A stretch of DNA of 64,000 bases from an uncultured bacterium (lineage in GTDB: Bacteria > Cyanobacteriota > Vampirovibrionia > Gastranaerophilales > Gastranaerophilaceae). The stretch's first letter is position 1. The number at the start of each line of letters is the position of its first letter. This document shows, one piece after another, positions 7,475 through 18,335 of the stretch. The stretch covers positions 1 through 64,000 of the forward strand of contig CACWLL010000010.1 of NCBI GenBank assembly GCA_902761735.1. Reading direction: 5' to 3'. A model generated the notes under the pieces. It did no database searches and was not told the origin of the DNA. It saw only the letters and a list, made by a program, of their open reading frames with translations. A program made the position numbers and the translations under genes.

Positions 7475-9337
7475 ATGGAAAAAACAGTATTAAATATAGA
7501 TATAGCGGAAGAGCAAAAAAATGCGCGAGCAGACATCAAACAACAAGGTTTGAGAGTTCTGGTTTGTGCAGGAACAGGCTGTGTTGCAAACGGTTCACTT
7601 AAAGTTATTGAAAAATTTAAAAATTTAGGTGCAAACGTTTCCGTATTAACAGATTACGATAAAATGACAATCGTACCTACAGGCTGCCACGGATTTTGTG
7701 AACAGGGAGTATTGGTTGTTATTCCTGACTTGCATGTTACATATGTAAAAGTAAAAGAACAAGATGTTGAAGAAATTTATGAAAGTCACATCAGAAACGG
7801 CAAACCTGTAGAGCGTTTATTATATGTTGACCCAAAAACCCATGAACACGTTATGGACGATGAACATATAAACTTCTATGCAAAACAAACAAGAACCGCT
7901 CTTGCAAATTGCGGAAACATTAATGCGGAAAGCATCGATGAAGCAATTGCTGTTAGAGGTTATGAGGCTTTATCAAATGTATTAAAAGAAAACAACCCTG
8001 AAGCTGTAATCGATGAAATCGTGAAATCCGGTCTACGCGGCAGAGGCGGCGGAGGATTTCCTACCGGCACAAAATGGAAATTTACTGCAGCAAACAGAGG
8101 CGGGAAATCATACGTAGTATGTAACGGAGATGAAGGCGACCCAGGAGCATTTATGGATAGATCCGTTATGGAAGGGGACCCTCACAAATTATTGGAAGGT
8201 ATCGCAATTGCAGCATTTGCCGTAGGTGCAGATGAAGCATACATATACGTTCGTGCCGAATACCCGCTTGCAATTAAACGTTTGAGAAAAGCTATTGCGG
8301 ATGCGGAAGCTCGTCATTACCTCGGTAATAATATTTTAGGCTCAAACTTTAATTTGACAATCCATATTAAAGAAGGTGCCGGAGCATTTGTTTGCGGTGA
8401 AGAAACAGCGTTGATTGCATCTATTGAGGGTGAAAGAGGCATGCCTCGTCCAAAACCGCCGTTCCCTGCGAACAAAGGTTTGTTTGGACGCCCTACATTA
8501 ATCAATAATGTTGAAACATTGGCAAACGTTCCCGTTATCATGTTGAACGGGGCAGATTGGTTCTCCTCTATGGGTACCGAAACATCTAAAGGTACAAAAA
8601 CTTTTGCACTTACAGGTGAAGTTAATAATACCGGTCTTATAGAAGTCCCAATGGGTACGACATTAAGACAAATTGTATTTGATATAGGCGGCGGTATTAG
8701 AGGCGGCAAAAAATTCAAAGCTGTTCAAATCGGTGGACCTTCGGGCGGTTGTTTAACCGAAGAACATTTGGATTTACCAATGGACTATGACAGCTTGATT
8801 AAAGCAGGAGCTATGGTCGGTTCAGGCGGTTTGGTAGTAATGGCAGAAAATACTTGTATCGTAGAAGTTGCAAGATTCTTTATGAACTTTACTCAGAACG
8901 AAAGCTGCGGAAAATGTGTACCTTGCCGTGAAGGTACAAAAAATATGCTAAAGATTTTGGAAAAAATTGTTGCAGGTAAAGGTGAAATGAAAGATCTCGA
9001 AACATTGGAAGAACTTGCCCAATCCGTTAAAGACGGTTCTTTATGCGGACTCGGTAAAACTGCACCAAATCCTGTATTATCAACTTTAAAATACTTTAGA
9101 GACGAATATATTGCTCACATTAAAGATAAAAAATGTCCTGCAGGTGTATGTACTGCAATGAAAAAGATTGTTATTCAACCTGACCTTTGTAAGGGTTGTA
9201 CAAAATGTGCAAGAAATTGCCCTGTGGGTGCAATTGACGGTACGATAAAACAACCTCACAAAATCAATCAGGAAAAATGTATTAAATGTGAAGCTTGTTT
9301 GACTAATTGCCCATTCAAGGCGATAGTATTGGAATAA
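7475..9337 (+). CDS. hydB: NAD-linked [FeFe]-hydrogenase, NuoF-like flavin subunit
   Basis: The 620-residue FMN- and NAD(H)-binding subunit. Domain order: an N-terminal thioredoxin-like [2Fe-2S] domain (CAGTGCVANGS and PTGCHGFCEQG), the Nuo51 FMN/NADH domain (GRGGGGFPTGTKWKF, CNGDEGDPGAFMDR), an SLBB region, a NuoF-type [4Fe-4S] site (ESCGKCVPCREGT with a later Cys), and a C-terminal ferredoxin domain with two [4Fe-4S] motifs (CKGCTKCARNCPVG and CIKCEACLTNCPF). The extra N- and C-terminal cluster domains are typical of electron-bifurcating HydB rather than respiratory NuoF. Bifurcation (NADH plus reduced ferredoxin to H2) is an inference from this architecture. Confidence 0.95.
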   Translation: MEKTVLNIDIAEEQKNARADIKQQGLRVLVCAGTGCVANGSLKVIEKFKNLGANVSVLTDYDKMTIVPTGCHGFCEQGVLVVIPDLHVTYVKVKEQDVEEIYESHIRNGKPVERLLYVDPKTHEHVMDDEHINFYAKQTRTALANCGNINAESIDEAIAVRGYEALSNVLKENNPEAVIDEIVKSGLRGRGGGGFPTGTKWKFTAANRGGKSYVVCNGDEGDPGAFMDRSVMEGDPHKLLEGIAIAAFAVGADEAYIYVRAEYPLAIKRLRKAIADAEARHYLGNNILGSNFNLTIHIKEGAGAFVCGEETALIASIEGERGMPRPKPPFPANKGLFGRPTLINNVETLANVPVIMLNGADWFSSMGTETSKGTKTFALTGEVNNTGLIEVPMGTTLRQIVFDIGGGIRGGKKFKAVQIGGPSGGCLTEEHLDLPMDYDSLIKAGAMVGSGGLVVMAENTCIVEVARFFMNFTQNESCGKCVPCREGTKNMLKILEKIVAGKGEMKDLETLEELAQSVKDGSLCGLGKTAPNPVLSTLKYFRDEYIAHIKDKKCPAGVCTAMKKIVIQPDLCKGCTKCARNCPVGAIDGTIKQPHKINQEKCIKCEACLTNCPFKAIVLE

Positions 9338-9349
9338 GAGGTAATAAAA

Positions 9350-11116
9350 ATGACAGAAGATAAAAAAACATTAATAATAGAAGGAAAAGAGGTAGAGTTT
9401 ACCGATGAACCTAACCTGCTTGAAGTCATTAGAAAAGCAGGAATGAATGTACCGACATTCTGCTATCGTCCGGATTTAACATCCTTTGGCGCATGCAGAA
9501 TGTGCGTTGTTGAGGTTGAATATCCAAACGGCAGAAGAATGATTAATTCATCTTGTACAATGCCGCCGGAAGCAGGAATTAAAGTATTCCTCAACACCGC
9601 AAAAACAAGAAGAATACGTAAAACCGTATTGGAATTGCTTTTAGCTAATCACGACAGAAAGTGTTTAACTTGTGAAAGAAGCGGCAATTGCGAATTACAA
9701 CAATACGCAGAGGAGTATGGTATTAAAGATATCAGATTCCCGGATAAGGAATTGAAAGATTATTTACCGGTAGATGAAAGCAGCTATGCTCTTGTCAGAG
9801 ATTCAAATAAATGTATCTTATGCGGAGCATGCGTCAGAGCTTGTTCTGAATTTCAAGGGCACTCGGTATTGGGATTTGCAAACAGGGGTTCAAAAACTCT
9901 TGTTCAACCTATGAACGGTCGTCCTCTTGCTGAAGTTGACTGTGTAAATTGCGGACAGTGCGCTGCTGTATGTCCAACAGGAGCCTTAACAATTAAGAAT
10001 GATACAGATTTTGTTTGGGATGAAATTACTAATCCGCAAAAAACCGTTGTAGTTCAAATGGCTCCTGCAACTCGTGTTGCATTAGGGGAAATGTTCGGAC
10101 TTGAACCGGGAGAAAACACTATCGGATTAATGAACGCTGCTTTGAGAAAAATCGGCTTTAATTATGTATTTGATACTAACTTCTCAGCAGACTTAACAAT
10201 TATGGAAGAAGCTACGGAATTTTTGGAAAGATTAAAATCCGGACAAAATTTACCGTTGTTCACTTCTTGTTGTCCTGCTTGGATTAGATATATGGAAACT
10301 CAACATCCTGATATGCTTCACCACTTATCAAGCTGTAAATCTCCAATGTCTATGTTATCTCCGCTACTGGTTGATTTAGTTCCCAAAAACTTCAATATAG
10401 ACAGAGATAATCTTGTAGTAGTTGCGGTAATGCCTTGTACAGCTAAGAAGTATGAGTGCAAACGTCCTGAATTATCAACAAACGGACGGCCTGATACCGA
10501 TTATGTAATTACGACTCAAGAATTAGGCAAAATGATTAAAACTGCGGGCATAGACTTTAAAGCTCTAACCCCTGAACCAAATGATTCTCCTTTTGGAGAA
10601 TATACGGGTGCCGGCACGATATTTGGAGCTTCAGGCGGTGTCGCGGAAGCTGCAGCCAGAACGGCTTATGCTCTTGTAACGGGAGAAGAACTGCCATCTG
10701 CAGATATCAAGGAAATGAGAGGAACTTCTGACAGATCAAAAACCGTAGAACTTGATATCAAAGGAACAAAGGTTGTAGTAAGAGTTGTATCAACTCTTAT
10801 CGAAGCAGAAAAAGCCATTCAAGAAATTAAACGCGGCGAAGCTAACTTCCAACTATTAGAAGTTATGGCATGTCCTGGCGGTTGTATAAACGGCGGCGGA
10901 CAACCCAGAAGCTGCGACGATTCTTCTATCAAGGGTAAACGTGCTGAAGGCTTGTATAAAGAGGATAGAGAATTACCGTTAAGAAAATCTCATGAAAATC
11001 CTTCTATCAAGAAGCTTTATGCAGAATACCTTGGGAAACCGGGCTCACATAAATCACACGAGTTACTTCACACCACATATTCCGATAAACAAACCGGTTC
11101 ATATAAAGATGTGTAG
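9350..11116 (+). CDS. hydA: [FeFe]-hydrogenase catalytic subunit
   Basis: Produces or oxidises H2 at the H-cluster. The 588 residues comprise a [2Fe-2S] domain (Cys38, 49, 52 and 69), the His-ligated [4Fe-4S] site (HDRKCLTCERSGNC), two ferredoxin-type [4Fe-4S] motifs (CILCGACVRACSE and CVNCGQCAAVCPTG), and the catalytic core. All three H-cluster signatures are intact: TSCCPAW, MPCTAKKYE and MACPGGCINGGGQ. The small-subunit-like C-terminus (HELLHTTY) is fused. It lies 12 bases after hydB and ends the operon, followed by a strong terminator. HydE, HydF and HydG maturases are needed but are not in this window. The enzyme is expected to be cytoplasmic and oxygen-sensitive. Confidence 0.97.
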   Translation: MTEDKKTLIIEGKEVEFTDEPNLLEVIRKAGMNVPTFCYRPDLTSFGACRMCVVEVEYPNGRRMINSSCTMPPEAGIKVFLNTAKTRRIRKTVLELLLANHDRKCLTCERSGNCELQQYAEEYGIKDIRFPDKELKDYLPVDESSYALVRDSNKCILCGACVRACSEFQGHSVLGFANRGSKTLVQPMNGRPLAEVDCVNCGQCAAVCPTGALTIKNDTDFVWDEITNPQKTVVVQMAPATRVALGEMFGLEPGENTIGLMNAALRKIGFNYVFDTNFSADLTIMEEATEFLERLKSGQNLPLFTSCCPAWIRYMETQHPDMLHHLSSCKSPMSMLSPLLVDLVPKNFNIDRDNLVVVAVMPCTAKKYECKRPELSTNGRPDTDYVITTQELGKMIKTAGIDFKALTPEPNDSPFGEYTGAGTIFGASGGVAEAAARTAYALVTGEELPSADIKEMRGTSDRSKTVELDIKGTKVVVRVVSTLIEAEKAIQEIKRGEANFQLLEVMACPGGCINGGGQPRSCDDSSIKGKRAEGLYKEDRELPLRKSHENPSIKKLYAEYLGKPGSHKSHELLHTTYSDKQTGSYKDV

Positions 11117-11139
11117 TTAAAAATACTCAATAATATATT

Positions 11140-11171
11140 AAAAGAGCAGAAAAATTATTTTCTGCTCTTTT
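11140..11171 (+). terminator. Terminator of the hydrogenase operon
   Basis: A perfect 14-bp stem AAAAGAGCAGAAAA / TTTTCTGCTCTTTT with a 4-base loop lies 24 bases after the hydA stop. The A-rich arm and T-rich arm make it usable on both strands, but only the plus strand has a gene ending here. Confidence 0.85.
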
Positions 11172-11261
11172 ATTTTACAATTGAAAAATTTATTTATTTA
11201 TAATATCTTAAAATCATATCGGGCAAATACTTATTATTTGAGAAACATGGAGAACGGAAGA

Positions 11262-12362
11262 ATGAAAATACTTGTCGGAATGTCAGGTGGAGTAGATTCC
11301 TCAGTTACAGCACTAATGCTTAAAGAACAAGGTCACGAAGTTATCGGGGCTACTATGGCTATATGGGGAAACACAGGGGTTCATAAAAGGATTCAGGAGA
11401 AGTTAAACAATTTACCGACAGACAAAAAGCCTACTCACGGAGCATGTTACGGTCCTGATGAAAAGGAAGATATTGAGGAAGCAAGAAAAATTGCAGAAAG
11501 TATCGGGATACCTTTTTATGTATTTGATTGTGCGGAACAGTATGAAAAAATCGTTCTCGAAAACTTTAAAAAAGAATATCTTGACGGAAGAACGCCAAAT
11601 CCATGTATTTGGTGCAATAGTCTTATAAAATTTGATGTTTTTCCGAAATTAGCACTTGCTAACGGAATAAATTTTGATAAATTTGCAACCGGACACTATG
11701 CTCGTATAGAAAAAGAAGGGGATAGATATCTGTTAAAAAGAGGATTAAATGAAGGAAAAGACCAATCTTATTTTTTATACAGATTAAAGCAAGAACAGCT
11801 TGAAAAAATTATGCTTCCGCTTGGAACTTATAAAAAGGAAGAAATCAGAGCAATTGCAGAAAGACATGGTCTAAAAGTTGCTGATAAGCCGGATAGTCAA
11901 GACTTCTATGAAGGTGATTATAACGAGTTGTTGGAAGTTCAACCCAAAAAAGGAAATATTGTAGATAAATCAGGAAAAATTCTCGGCTCCCATGACGGGA
12001 TATGGAATTATACCATCGGACAAAGAAAGGGTCTTGGAATCTCTGCATCAGAGCCGTTATATGTTCTTCAATTAAATAAAGATACAAATGAGGTTGTTGT
12101 AGGCGGCAAAGACGATACAATGAAAGATTCTCTTGTTGCAACAAAGCTTAATTGGATACCGTTTGATTATTTAAAAGAACCTGTTACTTGCCAGGCTAAA
12201 ATACGTTCAACACAAAAGCCTACGGAAGTTACAGTCACACCGCTTGAAAACGGAAATACACTCGTAAAATTTGAAGATATGCAAAAATCTATAGCGATAG
12301 GACAATCGGTCGTCTTTTATGATGGCGATATAGTTCTTGGAGGCGGAATTATTGATGCCTAA
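11262..12362 (+). CDS. mnmA: tRNA-specific 2-thiouridylase MnmA (CxxC subfamily)
   Basis: Adds sulfur to U34 of tRNA-Lys, -Glu and -Gln. The PP-loop motif SGGVDSS at the N-terminus, HGACYGPDEKED, GRTPNPCIWCNSLIKF and ATGHYARI identify the family. The reading frame is open back to 11181, but I chose the ATG at 11262 because GGAG lies 9 bases upstream and MKILVGMSGG is the normal N-terminus, giving 366 residues. The position of the second catalytic Cys of E. coli MnmA (within ICFIG) reads DSQDFYEGD here, so that Cys is missing, while the first Cys belongs to a CIWC pair. This matches my memory of an anaerobe subfamily, but the sulfur-transfer chemistry may differ. Confidence 0.9.
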   Translation: MKILVGMSGGVDSSVTALMLKEQGHEVIGATMAIWGNTGVHKRIQEKLNNLPTDKKPTHGACYGPDEKEDIEEARKIAESIGIPFYVFDCAEQYEKIVLENFKKEYLDGRTPNPCIWCNSLIKFDVFPKLALANGINFDKFATGHYARIEKEGDRYLLKRGLNEGKDQSYFLYRLKQEQLEKIMLPLGTYKKEEIRAIAERHGLKVADKPDSQDFYEGDYNELLEVQPKKGNIVDKSGKILGSHDGIWNYTIGQRKGLGISASEPLYVLQLNKDTNEVVVGGKDDTMKDSLVATKLNWIPFDYLKEPVTCQAKIRSTQKPTEVTVTPLENGNTLVKFEDMQKSIAIGQSVVFYDGDIVLGGGIIDA

Positions 12363-12434
12363 ATTTCACACTTTACTATTATAAAACAAATAAGCACACC
12401 TAAATTTTAATTACTTAAAGTTTGTAATATAATC

Positions 12435-12463
12435 TTGAAAATAATGCTTTTGTCATGATAGAT
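12435..12463 (+). promoter_or_regulatory. Candidate promoter of the efflux operon
   Basis: TTGAAA (12435-12440) and ATAGAT (12458-12463) are 17 bases apart, 25-37 bases upstream of the two possible starts of the membrane-fusion gene. The -10 match is modest. Confidence 0.4.
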
Positions 12464-12487
12464 TATTGATGTTCGGTACAAAATAAC

Positions 12488-13696
12488 ATGGGGTTAAGGA
12501 TGAAAATAGATTGGAAATCAAAACAAACAAAAACAGTTGCTATAATTTTGGCTATAATTATTATACCGATATTATACAATCAAGCAAAAGCTATAATAGC
12601 AGGATTATACACCTCTTTTTTAATGCAACAACCTAAGTCCGTAGAGGTCGCAAATCCAATATCAAAAGACATTTTTCCGGAATTTCAAACCACAGGGAGA
12701 GTCGAGGCAAACTTAGCTGTTGATATAATAGCAAGGGTTAGCGGCTGGCTTGAAAAACGCTATTTTGAAGAGGGCGACAAAGTAAAGAAAGGTCAAAAAC
12801 TGTTTTTAATTGAACCCGATGAATATATATTGGCAGCAAAAAATGCAAGAGCTACTGTTAACGAAAATTCTGCCGTATACAAGAATTCGGAAATAGATTT
12901 ACAAAGAGCAAAAGAACTGCTAAAAGAGGATTTAGTTAGCCGTGAATATTATGATAACGCTCTTACTAACAGGAACAAATACCGTGCTGCTTTGGATGGT
13001 TCCGTAGCAGAATTGTCAAAGGCAAATTTAAACCTTAGTTATACAAATATAACATCACCAATGGATGGCAGAATAGGTAAAGCTAATTATTCTGTTGGAA
13101 ATTACGTTACACCAAATTCAGGTACAATAGCACAAATATACAGTACAAATCCTATGAGAGTAATTTTCCCAATGAAAAGCGGAGATTTTATAGAATTAAA
13201 AAAATATTATAAGAAAAATCCGGATTCCGATAGTACGGCATCTGTTTTGTTAGGACTTGCTGATGGTTCAACGTATGAAATAGAAGGACAAATAGAGTTT
13301 GTAGATAACAAAATTGACGAAAATACAGGTACTGTCACGTTAAGAGCTATTTTTGAGAACCCTGACGAAATATTAGTACCGGGGGACTATGTCAATATAA
13401 CAATAAGAATAAATAAGCCTGAAAAAGTAATGCTTATACCTCAATCCGCAACCAAAACAGATATCGGCACAGGTTATTATGTTTGGGTTGTAAAAGATGG
13501 AAAAGCTATAAAAAGAGATCTGGTTGTCAACCAAAATGTAGACAATTACTGGATTGTTGAAAGCGGACTAGATTACAATGACGTAGTAATTATGAATGGT
13601 ATTCAAAACATTTACAAATCAGGTCAGGCCGTAAAAACAACACCTTATAAATTTAATACTTCATCATCAACAAATAAAGAAAGTAAAGGTAAATAA
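12488..13696 (+). CDS. RND efflux periplasmic adaptor (membrane fusion protein)
   Basis: A 402-residue HlyD/AcrA-type adaptor that links the inner-membrane RND pump to the TolC channel. It has an N-terminal membrane segment (about 17-40 from the first ATG), a split lipoyl domain ([26 protein letters not shown] and [15 protein letters not shown]), a helical hairpin rich in Ala, Lys and Asn between the halves, then beta-barrel and membrane-proximal domains. The first ATG (12488) lacks a ribosome-binding site. The in-frame ATG at 12500 has GGGG six bases upstream and gives MKIDWKSK, so the protein may be four residues shorter. The stop codon overlaps the ATG of the transporter by one base, showing coupling. 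Confidence 0.93.
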   Translation: MGLRMKIDWKSKQTKTVAIILAIIIIPILYNQAKAIIAGLYTSFLMQQPKSVEVANPISKDIFPEFQTTGRVEANLAVDIIARVSGWLEKRYFEEGDKVKKGQKLFLIEPDEYILAAKNARATVNENSAVYKNSEIDLQRAKELLKEDLVSREYYDNALTNRNKYRAALDGSVAELSKANLNLSYTNITSPMDGRIGKANYSVGNYVTPNSGTIAQIYSTNPMRVIFPMKSGDFIELKKYYKKNPDSDSTASVLLGLADGSTYEIEGQIEFVDNKIDENTGTVTLRAIFENPDEILVPGDYVNITIRINKPEKVMLIPQSATKTDIGTGYYVWVVKDGKAIKRDLVVNQNVDNYWIVESGLDYNDVVIMNGIQNIYKSGQAVKTTPYKFNTSSSTNKESKGK

Positions 13697-16600
13697 TGGC
13701 AATCAAAAAAGAAGATTTATACTTTTTTATTAAAAAACCACGTTTTGCAGTAGTTCTTTCATTATTTATTTTGATTTTAGGTTTACTTTCACTGTTTAGT
13801 TTACAACAAGAAAAATATCCTAATATCACACCTCCGCAGGTTACGATATCAGCGAGTTATCCGGGAGCAAGTGCTGAAGTTATAGAATCTTCTGTTGCAT
13901 CATTACTTGAAACACAATTAAATGGTGTAAAAGATATGATTTATATGAATTCTACCAGTTATGACGGAGCTTATTCATTAAATATATTCTTTAAAACAGG
14001 TACTAACAATGACTTAAATTTGATGAATGTTCAAAATAAACTTCAGCAGGTTCAGTCAATGCTTCCGCAAGAGGTTATACAACAGGGTATAACGGCAGAG
14101 AATCAAGTCAGCGGTATAGGTGCAATAATACTTAATTTGTCATCCGAAGATGATTCTTGGAGTCAATTGGATTTAACCAACTATGCGAATATATATTTAA
14201 AAGATGCCATAAAAAGAATAAATGGTGTTGGTGCGGTTAATGTATTTGGTGCTGATGATTACAGCATGAGGATTTGGCTTGATCCTGCAAAACTCGCAAG
14301 TTATAAGGTAACAATATCTGAAATTCAAAATGCAATAAGAATTCAAAATGCTCAATTTTCAACAGGCGCATTGGGCGATGAACCATCTTTATCAAAGCCA
14401 AGTTTAAAATTAACTTTGCTTACCAAAGGCAGATTACAAACAGTCGAAGAATTTGAAAATATTGTAATTCGTTCAAATTCGAACAGTTCAAAAATTAGGC
14501 TGAAAGATATAGCAAGAGTTGAATTGGGTGCAAAAACTTATTCAAAATTCGGTTTAATTGCAGGGAAACCAGGCGCTTTAATTCAGGTTATGCCTTTGCC
14601 TGGAGCAAATACTGTTGACATTGTAAAAAATGTACACAAAGAAATGGATAAATTATCAAAAACACTTCCTGACTCATTAAAAATTGATACAATGATGGAT
14701 AGTGCTATATTTATTACAGAATCAATGGACGAAGTTGAATTTACAATACTTTTGACTTCATTAATCGTAATTTTAATTATATTTGTATTTTTAGGCGATT
14801 TTAAAGCAACATTAATTCCTTGTGTCACAATACCCGTATCTTTGATAGGTACATTTATCGCATTGAAAATGCTCGGAATGTCTTTAAATCTGTTGACATT
14901 ATTTGCACTTGTTCTTGCTGTTGCTGTTGTTGTTGATGATGCGATAGTTGTTATAGAAAACGTTAAACGACACATGGAAGATGGAAAATCTGCCACTGAA
15001 GCAACACAAATCACAATGAAAGAAGTTGGCGGTTCTTTAATTGCTATGGCTTCTGTTTTAATGGCAGTATTTGTCCCGATGTGTTTTATGAGCGGTTTAT
15101 CGGGAACTATGTATAAGCAATTTGCAGTTTGTATTTCGGTATCAATCGCAATATCCGCGATTTGTGCATTGTCGTTATCACCTGCAATGTGCTCTATATT
15201 GCTTAAAAAAACTAAAAAAACAAAAGAAATTACAAACGAATATATAAAAATTATTTTGTCATATATTAAGATAGGTTTGGATTATTTCAATAAATACTTT
15301 GATATATTAACAAATTATTATATGGAAATGGTTAAAAAATTTGTTTTTAATAAAAAATTAACCATTATAACATATATTGCTATTATGTTTTTAATGCTCG
15401 GTCTATTTAAATTAATCCCTACAGGATTTATTCCCGATGAGGATCAAGGGTATCTGATAAGTGCTGTTACACTTCCTGACGGGGCTTCTTTAAATAGAAC
15501 AGAAGATGTAATGATTAAATTTACCAAAGCAATTGAAGATATTGAGGGAATAGAAAAAGAAAAGATAATTGCTTTTGGTGGTATGGGACCATCAAATCAA
15601 GGATTTGTAGTAATAAATCTAAAAGAATGGGGAGAAAGAAAAGTCAGCATATTTGGTAAAATTGTCAGACTTATACAGGGAAAACAAACCGATTTATCTC
15701 ATAACGGCATTTTAACGGAAATATACAAAAGAACTGCCGACATAAACGATGCATCAATTATTACTTTTTCTCCTCCGGCAATTGACGGTTTAAGTATGTC
15801 GGGAGGTTTTGAATATCAATTACTTTCGTTAAATAATGCTAAGGTTCAGGATTTATCGGCTTTTGCAAATGATTTTATACAAAGAGCTAATGCAGATTCA
15901 AATTTAGCAAATGTTTATACTCAATTTCAGGCAAATGTACCTCAATATATTTTAAATATTGACTACGAAAAAGCCCTCGCTCAGGATGTTGATATCGCAG
16001 AATTGCAGAATACTCTCAGTTCAACGCTTTCATATTCTTACGTAAACGACTTTAATAAAATCGGAAGGATTTTTAGGGTCTTTATGCAGGCAGAAGGTAA
16101 TTACAGAGATAAAATTGAAGATTTACAAAGAATTTATGTAATGAATACCCAAGGGAAGCCGGTTCCAATATCGACAATAATAACGGCAAAACAAATTACC
16201 GGTGCGGTATCAATCACAAGATTTAATCAATTCCGTTCCGTTCAAATTATGGGTACTCAAGCAAACGGCAGAACATCAGGTGATGCTATGCATGCTATGG
16301 AAAATTTGTCGAGCAAAATTTTACCAAATGATTATACTTTTGCTTGGTCAGGAACTTCACTGCAAGAGAAAGAATCCGCAGGACAAACAGGTATAGTTGT
16401 CGGCTTTGCATTGTTATTTGTATATTTATTCCTCGTTGCATTATATGAAAGCTATATGATACCTGTTGCGGTACTTTTAATATCGCCGGTTGCTATTGTT
16501 GGGGCACTAATTTTCCAATTAATGATTGGGCAATCATTAGATTTATATTCACAAGTAGGATTAATAACATTAATCGGATTAGCAGCAAAACAATCTATCT

Positions 16601-16920
16601 TGATTGTTGAATTTGCCAAAGATGAACATGAAAAAAATGGTTTGACAATATATGATGCTGCAATTAAGTCAGCTTTGCTTAGATTTAGAGCAATTATGAT
16701 GACAGAAGCCGCATTTATTTTGGGTATTTTACCTTTATTATTTGCATCAGGAGCCGGTGCAAACAGTAGAATTTCCGTTGGTTCAACGGTAATTGGAGGG
16801 ATGCTGGTTGCCGCTACATTAGGTACGGTTTTGACTCCTGCTTTTTATGTAATCATTCAGGAAGCTATTGATAAATATTTTAATAACAAAAGAGAGAATA
16901 ACGATGAAGAAATTCAATAA
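13696..16920 (+). CDS. RND multidrug efflux transporter (HAE1 family)
   Basis: A 1074-residue proton-driven inner-membrane pump related to AcrB/MexB. The N-terminal helix ([19 protein letters not shown]) is followed by a periplasmic porter domain ([21 protein letters not shown]), TM4 with the paired proton-relay acids in [13 protein letters not shown], a second periplasmic half starting after [18 protein letters not shown], and a matching C-terminal helix set. The length is normal for the family. Substrates cannot be told from sequence. It overlaps the preceding gene by one base and the following TolC gene by 17 bases, so the three form one translational unit encoding a complete tripartite pump. 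Confidence 0.96.
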   Translation: MAIKKEDLYFFIKKPRFAVVLSLFILILGLLSLFSLQQEKYPNITPPQVTISASYPGASAEVIESSVASLLETQLNGVKDMIYMNSTSYDGAYSLNIFFKTGTNNDLNLMNVQNKLQQVQSMLPQEVIQQGITAENQVSGIGAIILNLSSEDDSWSQLDLTNYANIYLKDAIKRINGVGAVNVFGADDYSMRIWLDPAKLASYKVTISEIQNAIRIQNAQFSTGALGDEPSLSKPSLKLTLLTKGRLQTVEEFENIVIRSNSNSSKIRLKDIARVELGAKTYSKFGLIAGKPGALIQVMPLPGANTVDIVKNVHKEMDKLSKTLPDSLKIDTMMDSAIFITESMDEVEFTILLTSLIVILIIFVFLGDFKATLIPCVTIPVSLIGTFIALKMLGMSLNLLTLFALVLAVAVVVDDAIVVIENVKRHMEDGKSATEATQITMKEVGGSLIAMASVLMAVFVPMCFMSGLSGTMYKQFAVCISVSIAISAICALSLSPAMCSILLKKTKKTKEITNEYIKIILSYIKIGLDYFNKYFDILTNYYMEMVKKFVFNKKLTIITYIAIMFLMLGLFKLIPTGFIPDEDQGYLISAVTLPDGASLNRTEDVMIKFTKAIEDIEGIEKEKIIAFGGMGPSNQGFVVINLKEWGERKVSIFGKIVRLIQGKQTDLSHNGILTEIYKRTADINDASIITFSPPAIDGLSMSGGFEYQLLSLNNAKVQDLSAFANDFIQRANADSNLANVYTQFQANVPQYILNIDYEKALAQDVDIAELQNTLSSTLSYSYVNDFNKIGRIFRVFMQAEGNYRDKIEDLQRIYVMNTQGKPVPISTIITAKQITGAVSITRFNQFRSVQIMGTQANGRTSGDAMHAMENLSSKILPNDYTFAWSGTSLQEKESAGQTGIVVGFALLFVYLFLVALYESYMIPVAVLLISPVAIVGALIFQLMIGQSLDLYSQVGLITLIGLAAKQSILIVEFAKDEHEKNGLTIYDAAIKSALLRFRAIMMTEAAFILGILPLLFASGAGANSRISVGSTVIGGMLVAATLGTVLTPAFYVIIQEAIDKYFNNKRENNDEEIQ

Positions 16921-18310
16921 AAAATTAATATCAGTATTGATTACTGCAATATGTATTTCAGGGCTTTGTATGCAGCCACAACCTGCATATGCAATCAAAA
17001 AAAATAAAGAAACAACGCAACAAGATGTCACGTATTCAAACGAAAGACATTCAATATTTTCCATTTCGGATTGCATAGCTATTGCAATAAGGTATAACCC
17101 TGCAATTCGCTCATCTTTTTATAATGAGGAAATCTATAAATCCCAAATAGGAAGGGCATGGGCAAATTACTTTCCTTCATTAAGCGCAGGACTTGATTTG
17201 TCTCGCAGCGGCTCAAAATATTCTAAAGAAATATACTATGGTATGGGACGTTCAACTTATAACACTCTGGGATATGTACCAAAGGTATCTGCAGATATGT
17301 TATTATTTGATTTTGGTAAAACCAAAGCAATTGCAGATATGGCAAAAAGGCAATATGAAGGAGCAAAGGAAGACACAAAAGAAAGCATTAACAACATAAT
17401 ATATATGATAAAAACTACATATTATAATATTTTATTTGCTGATGCTCAAGTCAAAGTATATGAAGATACCGTAAAAGATTATGAACTTCAATTAAGTCAG
17501 GCAGAAGGCTTCTATAAACTCGGGAAAAAGGCAAAAATAGATGTTGTTACCGCAGAATACAATTTAGGTAAAGCTCAATTAAACTTAGTCCAAGCAAGAA
17601 ATATACTTGAGATAGCAAAAGTTCAACTGTCGAAGATTATGGGAATCCCTGAGTACACAAACTATGAACTATCTGACAAATTACCAATAGGTAAATATAG
17701 TATCACTCAAGACGAAGCCTTAAATACAGCATTAAATGTCAGACCGGAATTAATTTCTGCTCAAAAGAATGTTGAAGCCGCAAAAATGAACTTGCGTGCA
17801 TTAAGAAGAGAATACGCTCCTGATTTAGGAGCATATGCCGGATACAGTTACGGTATCGGAAACAAATATAATTTAACTTCAACCCAAATAGGCGTCGGGT
17901 TAAGCTACAACGGACTTAATATATTAAAAGTTAAAAAATCAATTGATGGAGGGTCGGCAGAATATAAAAAAGCTCAAGCTGACTACGAAGATATAAAACA
18001 CAACGTATATTTGAAAGTAAAAGAAAGCTATATAGATTTACAGACCGCAAAAGAAGAAATTGTAATCGCAAAGCTTGCACTTGATCAAGCACAAGAACAA
18101 TACAGACAGGTTACAGGCAGATATAAAGCAGGTGTCGGCGATGCTATCGAGTTAAAAGATGGTGAAAACACATATTTAAATGCCCGATTAGATTTTTATA
18201 ATGCAATATTAAATTATAACACTGCAGCAGCAAGCCTTGAAAAAGAAATCGGGATGCCTATTGAAATTTCAAAAGACACAATTATAAAATTAAATCCGGA
18301 ACAACTGTAA
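16904..18310 (+). CDS. TolC-family outer membrane channel
   Basis: A 468-residue outer-membrane efflux protein, third component of the pump. The signal peptide is [20 protein letters not shown] with cleavage probably after AYA at about 30. Two TolC repeats are visible, each with long helices of the type [24 protein letters not shown] and [19 protein letters not shown]. The frame is open from 16868, but the ATG at 16904 follows an AGAGAG sequence and begins the signal peptide, so I start there. It overlaps the transporter gene by 17 bases. Confidence 0.94.
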   Translation: MKKFNKKLISVLITAICISGLCMQPQPAYAIKKNKETTQQDVTYSNERHSIFSISDCIAIAIRYNPAIRSSFYNEEIYKSQIGRAWANYFPSLSAGLDLSRSGSKYSKEIYYGMGRSTYNTLGYVPKVSADMLLFDFGKTKAIADMAKRQYEGAKEDTKESINNIIYMIKTTYYNILFADAQVKVYEDTVKDYELQLSQAEGFYKLGKKAKIDVVTAEYNLGKAQLNLVQARNILEIAKVQLSKIMGIPEYTNYELSDKLPIGKYSITQDEALNTALNVRPELISAQKNVEAAKMNLRALRREYAPDLGAYAGYSYGIGNKYNLTSTQIGVGLSYNGLNILKVKKSIDGGSAEYKKAQADYEDIKHNVYLKVKESYIDLQTAKEEIVIAKLALDQAQEQYRQVTGRYKAGVGDAIELKDGENTYLNARLDFYNAILNYNTAAASLEKEIGMPIEISKDTIIKLNPEQL

Positions 18311-18335
18311 ACAGTAAATATTTTGGAGAAAAATT

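Noticed and set aside
11181-11261. Upstream in-frame extension of mnmA
   Set aside because: It has no ribosome-binding site and starts within ten bases of the hydrogenase terminator; the normal N-terminus starts at 11262.
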